A DNA stretch of 64,000 bases from positions 2,203,001 through 2,267,000 of the forward strand of contig NZ_CP141595.1 of assembly GCF_035590735.1 (NCBI RefSeq), in the 5' to 3' direction. Shown here piece after piece: positions 54,667 through 63,036 of this stretch. The notes beneath the pieces were generated by a model. That model did no database searches. It was given only the letters and a program-made list of their open reading frames with translations, and was not told the DNA's origin. The DNA is from Rossellomorea aquimaris. GTDB lineage: Bacteria; Bacillota; Bacilli; Bacillales; Bacillaceae_B. The position numbers and the translations under genes were made by a program. How positions within the stretch are numbered: position 1 is the first letter of the stretch; every line of letters starts with the position of its first letter.

Positions 54667-55215
54667 CTACTTATGTTTCTTCCAAGCATCATGGAGCTCA
54701 GGATTTAAATTCTTTACATGTTCCAAAAAATCGCCTGTTAAACCAAATTTCTTCATTCCTTTTAACAATTTCGTTGGAACAGGTGAGTCGGATGTAAATG
54801 CTCGCTTGTGATCAATCACTTTGAATCCGCCATTTTCATCCATTAACATATGGCGTACCTCTGTATCCCATCGCTTAAAGCCTATCCGTTTGAATTCTTC
54901 TAAAACGAATAATATTTTTTTAGTCATTTCTTCATCAATATGGCCGTGCCGTTTCATATGACGTGCAAGGGATATTCCTTGAACAAACTCCATGACAATG
55001 TAATTGTCACCAAATTCATAAAGACGAGGCATAATCGCCGAATTCTGGCCTATTTTCATCGCTTCTAGTTCTCGTTGATGTGTTTCTTCCTTAAAGAAGT
55101 ACTTAACAACTTTGTCCTCTGCTACCTTGTAGATTTCGCCATCTTTCCCATCACCAATCAATTCAAAGGCTTCCAGGTCTTTCTTTGAGATTTTCCCGTT
55201 AAAAAAGTTCTCCAT
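54667..55215 (-). CDS. Degenerate protein-kinase-like protein (YrzF-like)
   Basis: A 182-residue minimal kinase fold. The glycine loop LIGDGKDGEIYKV and VVKYFF Lys near residue 37 are present. The catalytic loop HxD is replaced by RWDTEVRHMLM near residue 118, and the metal DFG by KVIDHKRAF. Similar reduced kinases of Bacillus (YrzF/YbdM type) are known. It may still phosphorylate or be a regulator. Position among coat-type genes is suggestive. Confidence 0.78.
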   Translation of the reverse strand: MENFFNGKISKKDLEAFELIGDGKDGEIYKVAEDKVVKYFFKEETHQRELEAMKIGQNSAIMPRLYEFGDNYIVMEFVQGISLARHMKRHGHIDEEMTKKILFVLEEFKRIGFKRWDTEVRHMLMDENGGFKVIDHKRAFTSDSPVPTKLLKGMKKFGLTGDFLEHVKNLNPELHDAWKKHK

Positions 55216-55447
55216 TAATCATCACTCCTTTACATGGTAGACTTTCACTTTTTTTATATTGTATGGTTATAGATTCATTATTGTAACCGAGCCAAATGCT
55301 GAAATTTCATATAACTTGGTTTTAAATAATGCTTTCTTAGCAAAGTGTATTGTTTTGTAACATAAGATCCAGGGGTTCAGTCAATCAGTGTGTGCTTGAT
55401 ATAAGAACTGTCTATATTTAATCGATGGAATTAAAGGAGGAATTATT

Positions 55448-55546
55448 ATGGGTATTAACAACAGTGCCAACAGCAAAATGAGTTACGAAGAAGCAGGACG
55501 ACAAGGAGGAGTAAACACGGAAAGAACCTATGATAAAAAGTTCTAA
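55448..55546 (+). CDS. Short KGG-like peptide, possibly frameshifted
   Basis: ATG 55448 behind AAAGGAGG starts MGINNSANSKMSYEEAGRQG, reminiscent of stress/spore proteins with the EEAGRKGG motif, and ends after 32 residues. A second open frame (55530-55610: SSNDKLDQMAAAIKG) overlaps in the +1 frame, and a single-base change would join them. Either a tiny gene or the start of a decayed one. Confidence 0.45.
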   Translation: MGINNSANSKMSYEEAGRQGGVNTERTYDKKF

Positions 55547-55622
55547 CGATAAATTGGACCAAATGGCGGCAGCGATTAAAGGTAACTCCAATAACTCAAA
55601 GAATAACTAAAGATAACTAAAA

Positions 55623-55796
55623 CTATTCTCTCTCCCTATTAAAGATTCTTTGGTATTGATATATCAAAATCTGGTTCATCATCATATAGCCTGCTGCTTT
55701 CACAGCAGATGCTACAATATCATAGTATTCTTCCAAAACTTTAGACAAGCGTTTATTTATAGAATCACTGGATGTTTGTCTACACGTACTATTCAT
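55623..55796 (-). CDS. Possible small protein, 57 residues
   Basis: On the minus strand MNSTCRQTSSDSINKRLSKV then LEEYYDIVASAVKAAGYMMM reads as a regular amphipathic helical protein. The open frame goes on upstream to about 55838 with protein-like residues but no start codon, and ATG 55796 has no site. It could be a small gene with a lost start. I do not recognise it. Confidence 0.35.
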   Translation of the reverse strand: MNSTCRQTSSDSINKRLSKVLEEYYDIVASAVKAAGYMMMNQILIYQYQRIFNRERE

Positions 55797-55885
55797 ATTT
55801 TCATAAACTATAGTAATTCTGTTTAGATATTCATCATTTGATTAATAGGATTAAAATAGTGATATATGAAAAGTAGGTGTGTAAA

Positions 55886-57277
55886 TTGGGATCTAAAAGA
55901 GGTCATGATAAGGAAGACAAGCATAAAGAGTGTAAGAAAAAAAGCGAGAAAAGCAAAAAACGAGGAAAGCGAGTACCTCATGAAGAATTAGGACCCCAAG
56001 AAGACCAAGTTATTCAAGGGGAACAAGGGCCTCATGGCGAACAAGGGCTTCAAGGCGAACAAGGACCTCGAGGCGAACAAGGACCTCAAGGGGAACAAGG
56101 GCCTCGAGGCGAACAAGGGCTTCAAGGCGAACAAGGACCTCAAGGGGAACAAGGGCTTCAAGGCGAACGAGGGCCCCATGGCGAACAAGGGCTTCAAGGC
56201 GAACAAGGACCTCAAGGGGAACAAGGGCTTCAAGGCGAACAAGGACCTCAAGGCGAACAAGGGCCTCAAGGCGAACAAGGACCTCGAGGCGAACAAGGGC
56301 TTCAAGGCGAACAAGGACCTCGAGGGGAACAAGGGCTTCAAGGCGAACAAGGACCTCGAGGCGAACAAGGGCTTCAAGGCGAACAAGGACCTCGAGGCGA
56401 ACAAGGGCTTCAAGGCGAACAAGGACCTCGAGGGGAACAAGGGCTTCAAGGCGAACAAGGACCTCGAGGGGAACAAGGGCTTCAAGGCGAACGAGGGCCT
56501 CATGGCGAACAGGGGCTTCAAGGGGAACAAGGGCTTCAAGGCGAACGAGGGCCTCATGGCGAACAAGGGCTTCAAGGCGAACAAGGACCTCAAGGGGAAC
56601 AAGGGCTTCAAGGCGAACGAGGGCCACAAGGGGAACAAGGGCTTCAAGGCGAACGAGGGCCACAAGGGGAACAAGGGCTTCAAGGCGAGCAAGGGCTTCA
56701 AGGCGAACGAGGGCCACAGGGTGAACAAGGACTTCGTGGCGAACAAGGAGTTCAAGGCGAACCGGGTCCTCAAGGTGAACGTGGAATTCAGGGTGTCAAA
56801 GGTCCTCAAGGGGAATGCACATGCAATCGGAGATATTGTAATGTGTATAGAATTGGTGGAGATCTTATAATACCTGACCAACCTGTATCTTTTAACCATA
56901 CTGGCATTAGTTCTGCCGGAGACTTTATTCACTTGGGAACCTCAATAATCGTAGTAAACGAAGGAGACTACCAAATAAACTATAACGTTGTATTTACTAG
57001 TGGAAAAACAGGATTTAGTAGAGGAGGCGCATACGCACTATTCGTGAACGGTTCAATAGTAACATCCAGCAGGTTTGGTAACCAACTAGGCATCTTCACA
57101 AGTGCTCCTGTGACCCTGGATTCCATTTTTCAAGTTAATGGAGAAGCGATTGTTTCTATACCAGCAGGAGGAAAAGTAGAACTTAGAAATATTGGGCATA
57201 CGACAGATAACCTCATTGGTAATGTGGATAATACTCCAACTAATAGTGCGGGATTAACAATGTTAAAGCTAAATTAA
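55886..57277 (+). CDS. Collagen-like GXY repeat protein with BclA-like C-terminal domain
   Basis: A 463-residue protein. Residues 1-44 are charged ([19 protein letters not shown]). Next come 89 uninterrupted GXY triplets, mainly GEQ, GLQ, GPR and GPQ. A short CTCNRRYC cluster leads to about 145 residues forming a C1q/TNF-like jelly roll ([33 protein letters not shown]), as in BclA of exosporium filaments. I take TTG 55886 as start, since AGGTG fits it; GTG 55877 overlaps the site. There is no signal peptide and none of the BclA exosporium leader I know. Probably a trimeric spore-surface filament. Confidence 0.88.
   Translation: MGSKRGHDKEDKHKECKKKSEKSKKRGKRVPHEELGPQEDQVIQGEQGPHGEQGLQGEQGPRGEQGPQGEQGPRGEQGLQGEQGPQGEQGLQGERGPHGEQGLQGEQGPQGEQGLQGEQGPQGEQGPQGEQGPRGEQGLQGEQGPRGEQGLQGEQGPRGEQGLQGEQGPRGEQGLQGEQGPRGEQGLQGEQGPRGEQGLQGERGPHGEQGLQGEQGLQGERGPHGEQGLQGEQGPQGEQGLQGERGPQGEQGLQGERGPQGEQGLQGEQGLQGERGPQGEQGLRGEQGVQGEPGPQGERGIQGVKGPQGECTCNRRYCNVYRIGGDLIIPDQPVSFNHTGISSAGDFIHLGTSIIVVNEGDYQINYNVVFTSGKTGFSRGGAYALFVNGSIVTSSRFGNQLGIFTSAPVTLDSIFQVNGEAIVSIPAGGKVELRNIGHTTDNLIGNVDNTPTNSAGLTMLKLN
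56018..56818 (+). repeat. 18/36-bp tandem repeat encoding 89 GXY triplets
   Basis: The unit GGCGAACAAGGGCTTCAA alternates with GGCGAACAAGGACCTCGA, giving a 36-bp period. Units are almost identical in DNA, so slippage and length variation between strains are likely. The lack of stops in other frames here is a by-product. Confidence 0.93.
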
Positions 57278-57300
57278 AAAAAGAATTAACTATCTATAGT

Positions 57301-57337
57301 GCGCTTACCGGTCATGTAAAGGTCAGCGCTTTTTTTA
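57301..57337 (+). terminator. Terminator of the collagen-like gene
   Basis: GCGCTTACC (57301-57309) pairs with GGTCAGCGC (57321-57329, one mismatch), followed by seven Ts. Confidence 0.8.
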
Positions 57338-57510
57338 TATTGTTCTTAATTCCTCAATGCTATTTTCCAATTTTCCATTAACCTTACACGTTAATGGAAT
57401 TAAATGTTAATATATTTACTGAGTGATGCTCTTTCACTGCTTTTGATACTTAAAAGAGACGCATAATATTAAGGACATCGTATAATTAGAATTTTAAAGG
57501 GGGAAATTCA

Positions 57511-58356
57511 ATGGCCAGCGTACCAAGGGTTGTACAATCAGTATTAAATGACTACCTAATTTCATTTAACAAATACTTGCCAAATACAATAAAAGGCGTA
57601 TATTTACACGGTTCCATCTCGTTGGATGCGTATGTGAATAATTCCAGTGATATTGACTTTATTGCAGTTACCAGCCGCAGAATGACATCTAAAGATGCTG
57701 GAAGTTTATATCTTGTACATAAAGAATTAGCGTTGACATACCCTAAGCCGGAAATGGATGGAGTTTATATCATTCAAGAGGAGATTGGAAAACTTAACGC
57801 GTGCGACACAAACGAATTTCAAGAAAATGCTTATTACAATAATGGTGAATTGAAATTTGGTGAGTATTTTAATTTCAACCCAATCACTTGGTATTTGTTT
57901 AAGCATAAGGGAATTAGCGTTATGGGGCCAGACACCACTTCTTTTGATGTAACCATCTCTTTACACCAATTAAGTTCATATGTTCTTTCAAACATGAATT
58001 CGTATTGGACAGGAAGGACCCGTGGGATGGAAACTTCATTTGAGGACGTAATGAATTACCCGACTGAAATCATTGATAATGAGATAGAATGGTCCGTCCT
58101 TGGTTTGCTTCGTCAATACTACACATTAAGGGAATATGGTATTACCTCCAAGCAAGAAGCAGGACAATATGGACTGCAACATCTTCATGATGAATGGCAC
58201 CTCATTATAAGGGAGGCCATGAATATTCGGGAAGGTTTGAAAGTGAGTCTTTTCAACTCAGAAGAAGAACGGATTAAACATACCCTTGGGTTTGCAAAGT
58301 ATTTAATTTCTTATTGTAATGATATGTTCTCTCCTGTCAATTTTAAGCATACATAA
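57511..58356 (+). CDS. Nucleotidyltransferase with AadA-like C-terminal domain
   Basis: A 281-residue protein. The Pol-beta-type motif VYLHGSISLDAYVNNSSDIDFIAV near residue 30 has the GS and the DxD. A helical DUF4111-like domain follows (VLGLLRQYYTLREYGITSKQEAG near residue 195). The layout is that of ANT(3'')/ANT(9) aminoglycoside adenylyltransferases, but many chromosomal homologues have no proven resistance role. Confidence 0.85.
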   Translation: MASVPRVVQSVLNDYLISFNKYLPNTIKGVYLHGSISLDAYVNNSSDIDFIAVTSRRMTSKDAGSLYLVHKELALTYPKPEMDGVYIIQEEIGKLNACDTNEFQENAYYNNGELKFGEYFNFNPITWYLFKHKGISVMGPDTTSFDVTISLHQLSSYVLSNMNSYWTGRTRGMETSFEDVMNYPTEIIDNEIEWSVLGLLRQYYTLREYGITSKQEAGQYGLQHLHDEWHLIIREAMNIREGLKVSLFNSEEERIKHTLGFAKYLISYCNDMFSPVNFKHT

Positions 58357-58417
58357 GGTTCCAACTCTCTTAATCAGGGTAAAGATACAGTATACATATT
58401 AAAAGGAGGATATCGCT

Positions 58418-59305
58418 GTGAAACAAGCCATGCTTATCGTTAACCCCTCTTCCGGGAAGGAAAAAGGGCAGGACTATAGTGAACATGCTCTGGAGACCAT
58501 GTCAAAAATGGGGTATAAAACGGAATTGCGCATTACAGAAGGGGAAGGAGATGCCATGGATTACGCCAGGGAAGCATGTGAGCGAAAATTTGATTTCGTC
58601 GCAGCCATGGGAGGGGACGGCACAATCAATGAAGCGATTAACGGAATAGCTGAGCAGGAGCACCGCCCTCTATTTGGCCTGATACCACTCGGAACAGTAA
58701 ATGATTTCGCACGAGCTTTAAACATTCCTATGAAACCCGAAGAGGCCATCGACATATTCAAGCATAATCATGTGCAGAAGACCGATGTTGGAAAAATCAA
58801 CGACCGATACTTCATCAATATCGTCGCAGTAGGCGCCTTGGCAGAAGCATCGTTTTCAACGCCAGTCGAACAGAAGTCTAAGCTTGGTCCTCTTGCATAT
58901 ATAATTGAGGGAATGAAGAAAATGAAGGAGAAGCAGCCGTTCGAGCTCAAGGTCCATTCCGACCATGACTGGGAAGGGGACGCCCTTCTCGTGCTTGTTG
59001 CCCTGACAAACTCTGTCGGAGGCATGGAAACCATTGCACCCGAGGCCAAAGTAAATGACGGTAAGCTCCATGTCTTTATCATCAAAGACATAGCCCTTCC
59101 TCATTTTCTAATGCTCCTTCCAAAGATCATTTCAGGAGAACTGGCAGAAAGTGAACATGTCCATTATATGAAAGTCACCAAGCTGGAAGCGTCATCGACC
59201 TATAAGATGATTGCCAATATTGATGGCGACGAGGGGGACGAGCTGCCAATCACAATAGAAAACCTAAAGCAGCATCTTGACATACTTATTCCACTTAAAA
59301 AATAG
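58418..59305 (+). CDS. Diacylglycerol/lipid kinase family protein (DagK/YegS-like)
   Basis: A 295-residue kinase: MLIVNPSSGKEKGQ at the start, MGGDGTINEAINGI near residue 68 and PLGTVNDFARALNIP near residue 90, followed by the beta-sandwich C-terminal half. It would phosphorylate diacylglycerol or a related lipid. GTG start behind AAAAGGAGG. Followed after 12 bases by a small gene, so probably an operon. Confidence 0.92.
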   Translation: MKQAMLIVNPSSGKEKGQDYSEHALETMSKMGYKTELRITEGEGDAMDYAREACERKFDFVAAMGGDGTINEAINGIAEQEHRPLFGLIPLGTVNDFARALNIPMKPEEAIDIFKHNHVQKTDVGKINDRYFINIVAVGALAEASFSTPVEQKSKLGPLAYIIEGMKKMKEKQPFELKVHSDHDWEGDALLVLVALTNSVGGMETIAPEAKVNDGKLHVFIIKDIALPHFLMLLPKIISGELAESEHVHYMKVTKLEASSTYKMIANIDGDEGDELPITIENLKQHLDILIPLKK

Positions 59306-59317
59306 GAGGAACGTACA

Positions 59318-59629
59318 ATGAAATTAAAAATCACAAAATCTGCAAAAGAAAGACTAAATGATATTCCTGATGGCAAAATCATTCAACTATCACTTGACCG
59401 TGGAAGCTGCGATATAGTGAACAACCTCTATGAAATAAAGGTAGTAGAAAATAGAGAAGCTGATTCAACAGAGAATATCATCCAATCCGATGATATGTTC
59501 TTCATTGTTGACGACGACTTCGAAGATACTTATGAACATGAACTCACGATTGATTTTAAAGATAACTTCTTTGTGTTTAAAAATAAGAATCAGACATTTA
59601 ATAATCGAATTGGACTTAAGTACGTGTAA
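59318..59629 (+). CDS. HesB-like iron-sulfur biosynthesis family protein
   Basis: A 103-residue protein: LKITKSAKERLNDIPDG at the start, LSLDRGSCDIVNNLYEIKVV and FFIVDDDFEDTYEHELTIDF. This is the layout of the small HesB/IscA-fold family of Firmicutes that lacks the CxGC tail; only one Cys is left, so iron-sulfur binding is doubtful. AGGAGG site. Confidence 0.72.
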   Translation: MKLKITKSAKERLNDIPDGKIIQLSLDRGSCDIVNNLYEIKVVENREADSTENIIQSDDMFFIVDDDFEDTYEHELTIDFKDNFFVFKNKNQTFNNRIGLKYV

Positions 59630-59737
59630 GAGGGAAAGGGTAATTTCTTTTTTTAATGGTAAGTGCTACGTTGTATAGTAATTCTATACTTTATGTGTTA
59701 CCATTACCTCTTACAGCAAACAAAGGACGTGACATTC

Positions 59738-60112
59738 ATGATAAAAATTGAAATCCCACAAGCGGATATTTCCATAACGGAACGCAGACAACCAAGAGAC
59801 TCAGAAGAACCAAAGATCAAAAGTATCCAAGGGTTCATCGATCTTCACGAAATCCCAAGAGACAAAGGTGGTATCATCTTGTTTTACAACATAAACGATG
59901 AACTCCTTTTCGTTGGGAAAGCACGTAAACTAAGACAAAGAGTCAAGAAACATCTTGAAGATACCGTATCACCACTTCGTAACCACAGAGGCGAAATCTA
60001 CCGAATCGATGTTGCCATTGTAGAAGATGCGATGGATCGTGAGATTTACGAAACTTATATCATTAACAAGCTCCAATCGAAATATAACGTAGAAAAAGTT
60101 TTCTATAAATAA
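59738..60112 (+). CDS. GIY-YIG nuclease domain protein
   Basis: A 124-residue protein. The GIY-YIG-like stretch GGIILFYNINDELLFVGKARKLRQRVKKHL starts near residue 47; IYETYIINKLQSKYNVEK ends it. The first motif reads GIILF rather than GIY. The ATG at 59738 is set by AAAGGACGTGA. Firmicute relatives are annotated as excision-repair-type nucleases. It lacks other UvrC parts. Confidence 0.8.
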   Translation: MIKIEIPQADISITERRQPRDSEEPKIKSIQGFIDLHEIPRDKGGIILFYNINDELLFVGKARKLRQRVKKHLEDTVSPLRNHRGEIYRIDVAIVEDAMDREIYETYIINKLQSKYNVEKVFYK

Positions 60113-60117
60113 TATAG

Positions 60118-60157
60118 AAGGAACCAGTGTCACAAAATAGACGCTGGTTCCTTTTTG
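60118..60157. terminator. Terminator behind the GIY-YIG gene
   Basis: AAGGAACCAG (60118-60127) pairs with CTGGTTCCTT (60144-60153), extended by an inner stem; TTTTT follows. Confidence 0.85.
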
Positions 60158-60202
60158 GTTACAAATGTATTTCATCAGGTAGTAAGCGTCTTTTCATGTT
60201 TT

Positions 60203-60640
60203 TCACCTAATCACAAATTCTGGATTCCATCTTACCAACAACTCTTCTCGAACCCCGTAATATGTTGTATTAGTCCGATCTGTCACTCCATAAGACACTA
60301 CACATCCATCATCGGACCAAGAGATGTTGCTTGTTACTATGACAGAAGGTCTCTTCACTCCGGCAATCTCAATATCCACCGACTGATTCAACTCAAAAAT
60401 CGTCCGAAAACTAATCTCTTCCCGATGAATCGAAGGCGGGGAAGGAGCATCTTCTATATTTACAAACTTTTTATCCCGATCATGGATGTCATACGTAATA
60501 AATGACTTCCCAGGCTTTATCCAGTACGTTATTAATGCCACACGACCTGCTTTTAATGGCGTTCCCTTAAAAGCTTCGTGAAATAGATCTTCATACTTAA
60601 TGACTTCGTTCAGCTTAATTGGATTGATGGTTCCGTTCAC
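60203..60640 (-). CDS. Hypothetical protein, 145 residues
   Basis: A soluble beta-rich protein (SFITYDIHDRDKKFVNIED, SVIVTSNISWSDDGCVVSYG). GTG start behind AAGGAGG. It has normal coding composition, but I do not recognise a family. It stands alone between two terminators. Confidence 0.65.
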   Translation of the reverse strand: MNGTINPIKLNEVIKYEDLFHEAFKGTPLKAGRVALITYWIKPGKSFITYDIHDRDKKFVNIEDAPSPPSIHREEISFRTIFELNQSVDIEIAGVKRPSVIVTSNISWSDDGCVVSYGVTDRTNTTYYGVREELLVRWNPEFVIR

Positions 60641-60835
60641 AGAAGTACCTCCTTGGTATATGCCTATATATGGTCATAGTTATACATATTGGAGGTTGGG
60701 CTTCAATAGAACAGATAGTTAACTGCAGATATTGCTGTAGAATATGCTTATCAAAGGAAGGGTCAGGGAAAAGGTGATCTTGAGACGAGTATAAGAACGA
60801 GTGAATTTTATACTATTATATCCTTTTCCAATAAA

Positions 60836-60866
60836 TAAGAAGACTCGTAAAAAACGAATCTTCTTA
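60836..60866 (-). terminator. Terminator of the MEDS gene
   Basis: A 13-bp stem with one non-Watson-Crick pair (60836-60848 with 60854-60866) and an A/T loop, 12 bases behind the MEDS stop. Confidence 0.7.
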
Positions 60867-60878
60867 AATGAAATATTC

Positions 60879-61436
60879 TTATTTCCCGTACACCATTGAT
60901 AAACCAAGGGTATCATCTGTCATCACATAATTATGAACTTTTTCAAGGGTTTCTATCAAAGTAGGCGATAAACTGTTTTTAGAGTAAGCACAGACAGAAA
61001 GCAGGCCTTCTTGTAAAACGTACTCATCTGCAGTTGATTCAAATTCGTTGAGAAGGAATGTATCTGGTTCACTGGAGGTCCACTCGACATGAGCCCAGGT
61101 TCTGATGGAAGGGTTCTGTTTCTTTATGATGGAAATATCTTTTTGGAAATGATTAAGTATCTTTTTAGTATTAAAGTCACCATTTAAAAAGTAGTAGTCA
61201 AAGTTATCAACTAAATAAATGGAAGATTGCTGTTCATCATTCAATAACCTTTTCATTCTATTTCTGACCTTGGTGATATTTCTCATGCTTTCAATAACCA
61301 GGACATGCTGATTATTTTTCAATCCAGAGCGAATAAATAGCATAAGGTTGCTAAGGTAGGTTTCTTCCGACTTAAATTGATAAAAGACATGGCCTTTGTG
61401 TAACGCTACTAATTTCACTTCATTTAACGCTTCCAT
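60879..61436 (-). CDS. MEDS (DcmR sensory) domain protein
   Basis: A 185-residue protein that is one MEDS domain. HVFYQFKSEETYLSNLMLFI near residue 14, GLKNNQHVLVIESMRN and IRTWAHVEWTSSEPDTFLL near residue 110 are typical. MEDS domains are thought to sense small organic ligands and are often found alone in Bacillus. ATG 61436 is set by AGAGGTGAGG; a longer reading adds 17 unsupported residues. Confidence 0.82.
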   Translation of the reverse strand: MEALNEVKLVALHKGHVFYQFKSEETYLSNLMLFIRSGLKNNQHVLVIESMRNITKVRNRMKRLLNDEQQSSIYLVDNFDYYFLNGDFNTKKILNHFQKDISIIKKQNPSIRTWAHVEWTSSEPDTFLLNEFESTADEYVLQEGLLSVCAYSKNSLSPTLIETLEKVHNYVMTDDTLGLSMVYGK

Positions 61437-61716
61437 TACCTCACCTCTCATCCAATGGGAACCTGAACTTCTAAGGCTGAAATGCATGAGCCTTTAGAAA
61501 TTGTATTGTATAAATCATAACATAACTATTTGTCATTCCATACACATTTTGTTACTAGATTGTTTAGAAGTGTGAAATTTCTGAATATATTAAACTGGTT
61601 AATTCTAATTTTCGAGTGATGCAATTAACTAAAAGAAAAGGTTATTGAAATAAGCCGTGTTATAAATGATACTATAAATTCAGTGGTTAAAATATTGAGA
61701 TAAGAAAGGGAAAATA

Positions 61717-62244
61717 ATGACTATTCATTTTACTGAGGTAATCGAACCAAATCCTATAATTGTTGATGCCTTGAATCGTTGGGAAAACAATCCAGACTTA
61801 GTTCCATTAATTCGCCCTAATAAAAACAAGAAGGAACTGGAACAACAATCGCAGATGACTTTAGAAGAGTTCAGAAACCGATTAGACACTCAACATTTTT
61901 ATCTTATTTATATTGATGACAAGCTTGTGGGAGAAATGAATTACATGGTCGACCCAAGACATCTTTACAAAAGAGCTCCCGGAACTGCTTGGATAGGAAT
62001 TACAATAGGTGAAGAGGATGGACGTGGTAAGGGAATAGGGTTCAAGGCTATCCAACATTTAGAGGAAGAGATAAAAAAGCAAGGACTTACAAGAATTGAA
62101 TTAGGTGTTTTTGAGTTTAATACCCGTGCATATATGCTTTATCAACAATTGGGATATCAAGAAATTGCTAGAATTGCTGACTTTACCTATTGGAATAATA
62201 CAATGTGGTCTGATATCAGGATGGAGAAGTATTTAGGAAAATGA
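61717..62244 (+). CDS. GNAT family N-acetyltransferase
   Basis: A 175-residue acetyltransferase. The acetyl-CoA loop is IGEEDGRGKGIGFKAIQHLE near residue 97, and the family C-terminal part ELGVFEFNTRAYMLYQQLGYQE near residue 127. Substrate unknown. Its stop overlaps the start of a second, broken GNAT gene (ATGA). Confidence 0.9.
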   Translation: MTIHFTEVIEPNPIIVDALNRWENNPDLVPLIRPNKNKKELEQQSQMTLEEFRNRLDTQHFYLIYIDDKLVGEMNYMVDPRHLYKRAPGTAWIGITIGEEDGRGKGIGFKAIQHLEEEIKKQGLTRIELGVFEFNTRAYMLYQQLGYQEIARIADFTYWNNTMWSDIRMEKYLGK

Positions 62245-62686
62245 GCTTGAAAAAGATAAATGAAATTAAATTACAAATAGTTAAACAAGTAAATAGGTCA
62301 AATTTCTTTTCCTACTTACTATTAGGAGATGGAAGTGAAGAAATTGTAATTAGTACATCAATGATGGAGAAATGTATTCAATTGTGTTTAATGATGAAAT
62401 TGTTGGTGTCGTATTGTTCACCTACCATTCAGAATACGTCATTGAAATAAAAAACATTGCATTAGATAGAGCTTATCGAGGTATGGGGTTAGGGAAGTCC
62501 GTTCTAAAAGAAGCATGTGATATTTTTAGAAGTATAGGATTACATAAGGTCATCGTCGGTACAGCCAACTCCATTACTGATAATTTGGTTTTCTATCAAA
62601 AAGCAGGATTTCGAATGAGTGAAATTAAAAAGGACTTCTTCAGGCAGTATCCTGATTCGATATTCGAAGATGGAATCAGGGCATAG
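62241..62686 (+). pseudogene. Frameshifted second GNAT acetyltransferase gene
   Basis: ATG 62241 gives KKINEIKLQIVKQVNRSNFF and on to about base 62355. The homologous sequence then continues in another frame as INDGEMYSIVFNDEIVGVVL, with the acetyl-CoA loop YRGMGLGKSVL near 62480 and the end NLVFYQKAGFRM. The break is near 62353-62360, where two bases (as in ACATATATC) seem to be missing. Both halves look like one gene of about 148 residues. Confidence 0.82.
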
Positions 62687-63036
62687 GATATTGTGGTGTT
62701 TGAACGGGAATTGGGGAAGTAGTAGTGAGTCACCAAGCCTTCTCTTTTCTGATACAATATTGTAATAAATGTAATATTCAATCCTTCTCATTTAGTAGAA
62801 CTACCCTTACTAATGTGTTTGTATTTAGCCATATTGGATTAAAATGGTTTAGTATACCTTACCTATTAAGAGTGGGTTTGAGAATCTCCTGAACCAACCT
62901 TGTCACTCCTGAGCGCATAATAATCATCGCTTTAACTATCCGGCACCATTCTAAAACACAAAAATGTAAAATCGTGGTAACCTTTCTTTCTTTGTAATCA
63001 AGTAAAATGAAATTAGCTTTAAAAGGGGGGAACCAC
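62687..63036. other. Non-coding spacer
   Basis: About 350 bases. No gene, strong hairpin or promoter that I can name. A minus-strand open frame at 62859-63050 has no site and no known motif. Confidence 0.5.

Noticed and set aside
55986..56820. CRISPR array from regular short repeats
   Set aside because: The repeats are in-frame GXY codons without unique spacers and there are no cas genes.
55988..56932. Long open frames of 230-314 codons on the minus strand and in another plus frame
   Set aside because: They are by-products of the stop-free 36-bp collagen repeats and have low-complexity products such as LFALKP repeats.
57511..58356. Calling the nucleotidyltransferase a proven resistance gene
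   Set aside because: It has the fold and motif, but there is no mobile element or resistance context, and chromosomal homologues often lack activity.
59663..59737. N-terminal extension of the GIY-YIG protein
   Set aside because: No ribosome binding site; ATG 59738 follows AAAGGACGTGA.
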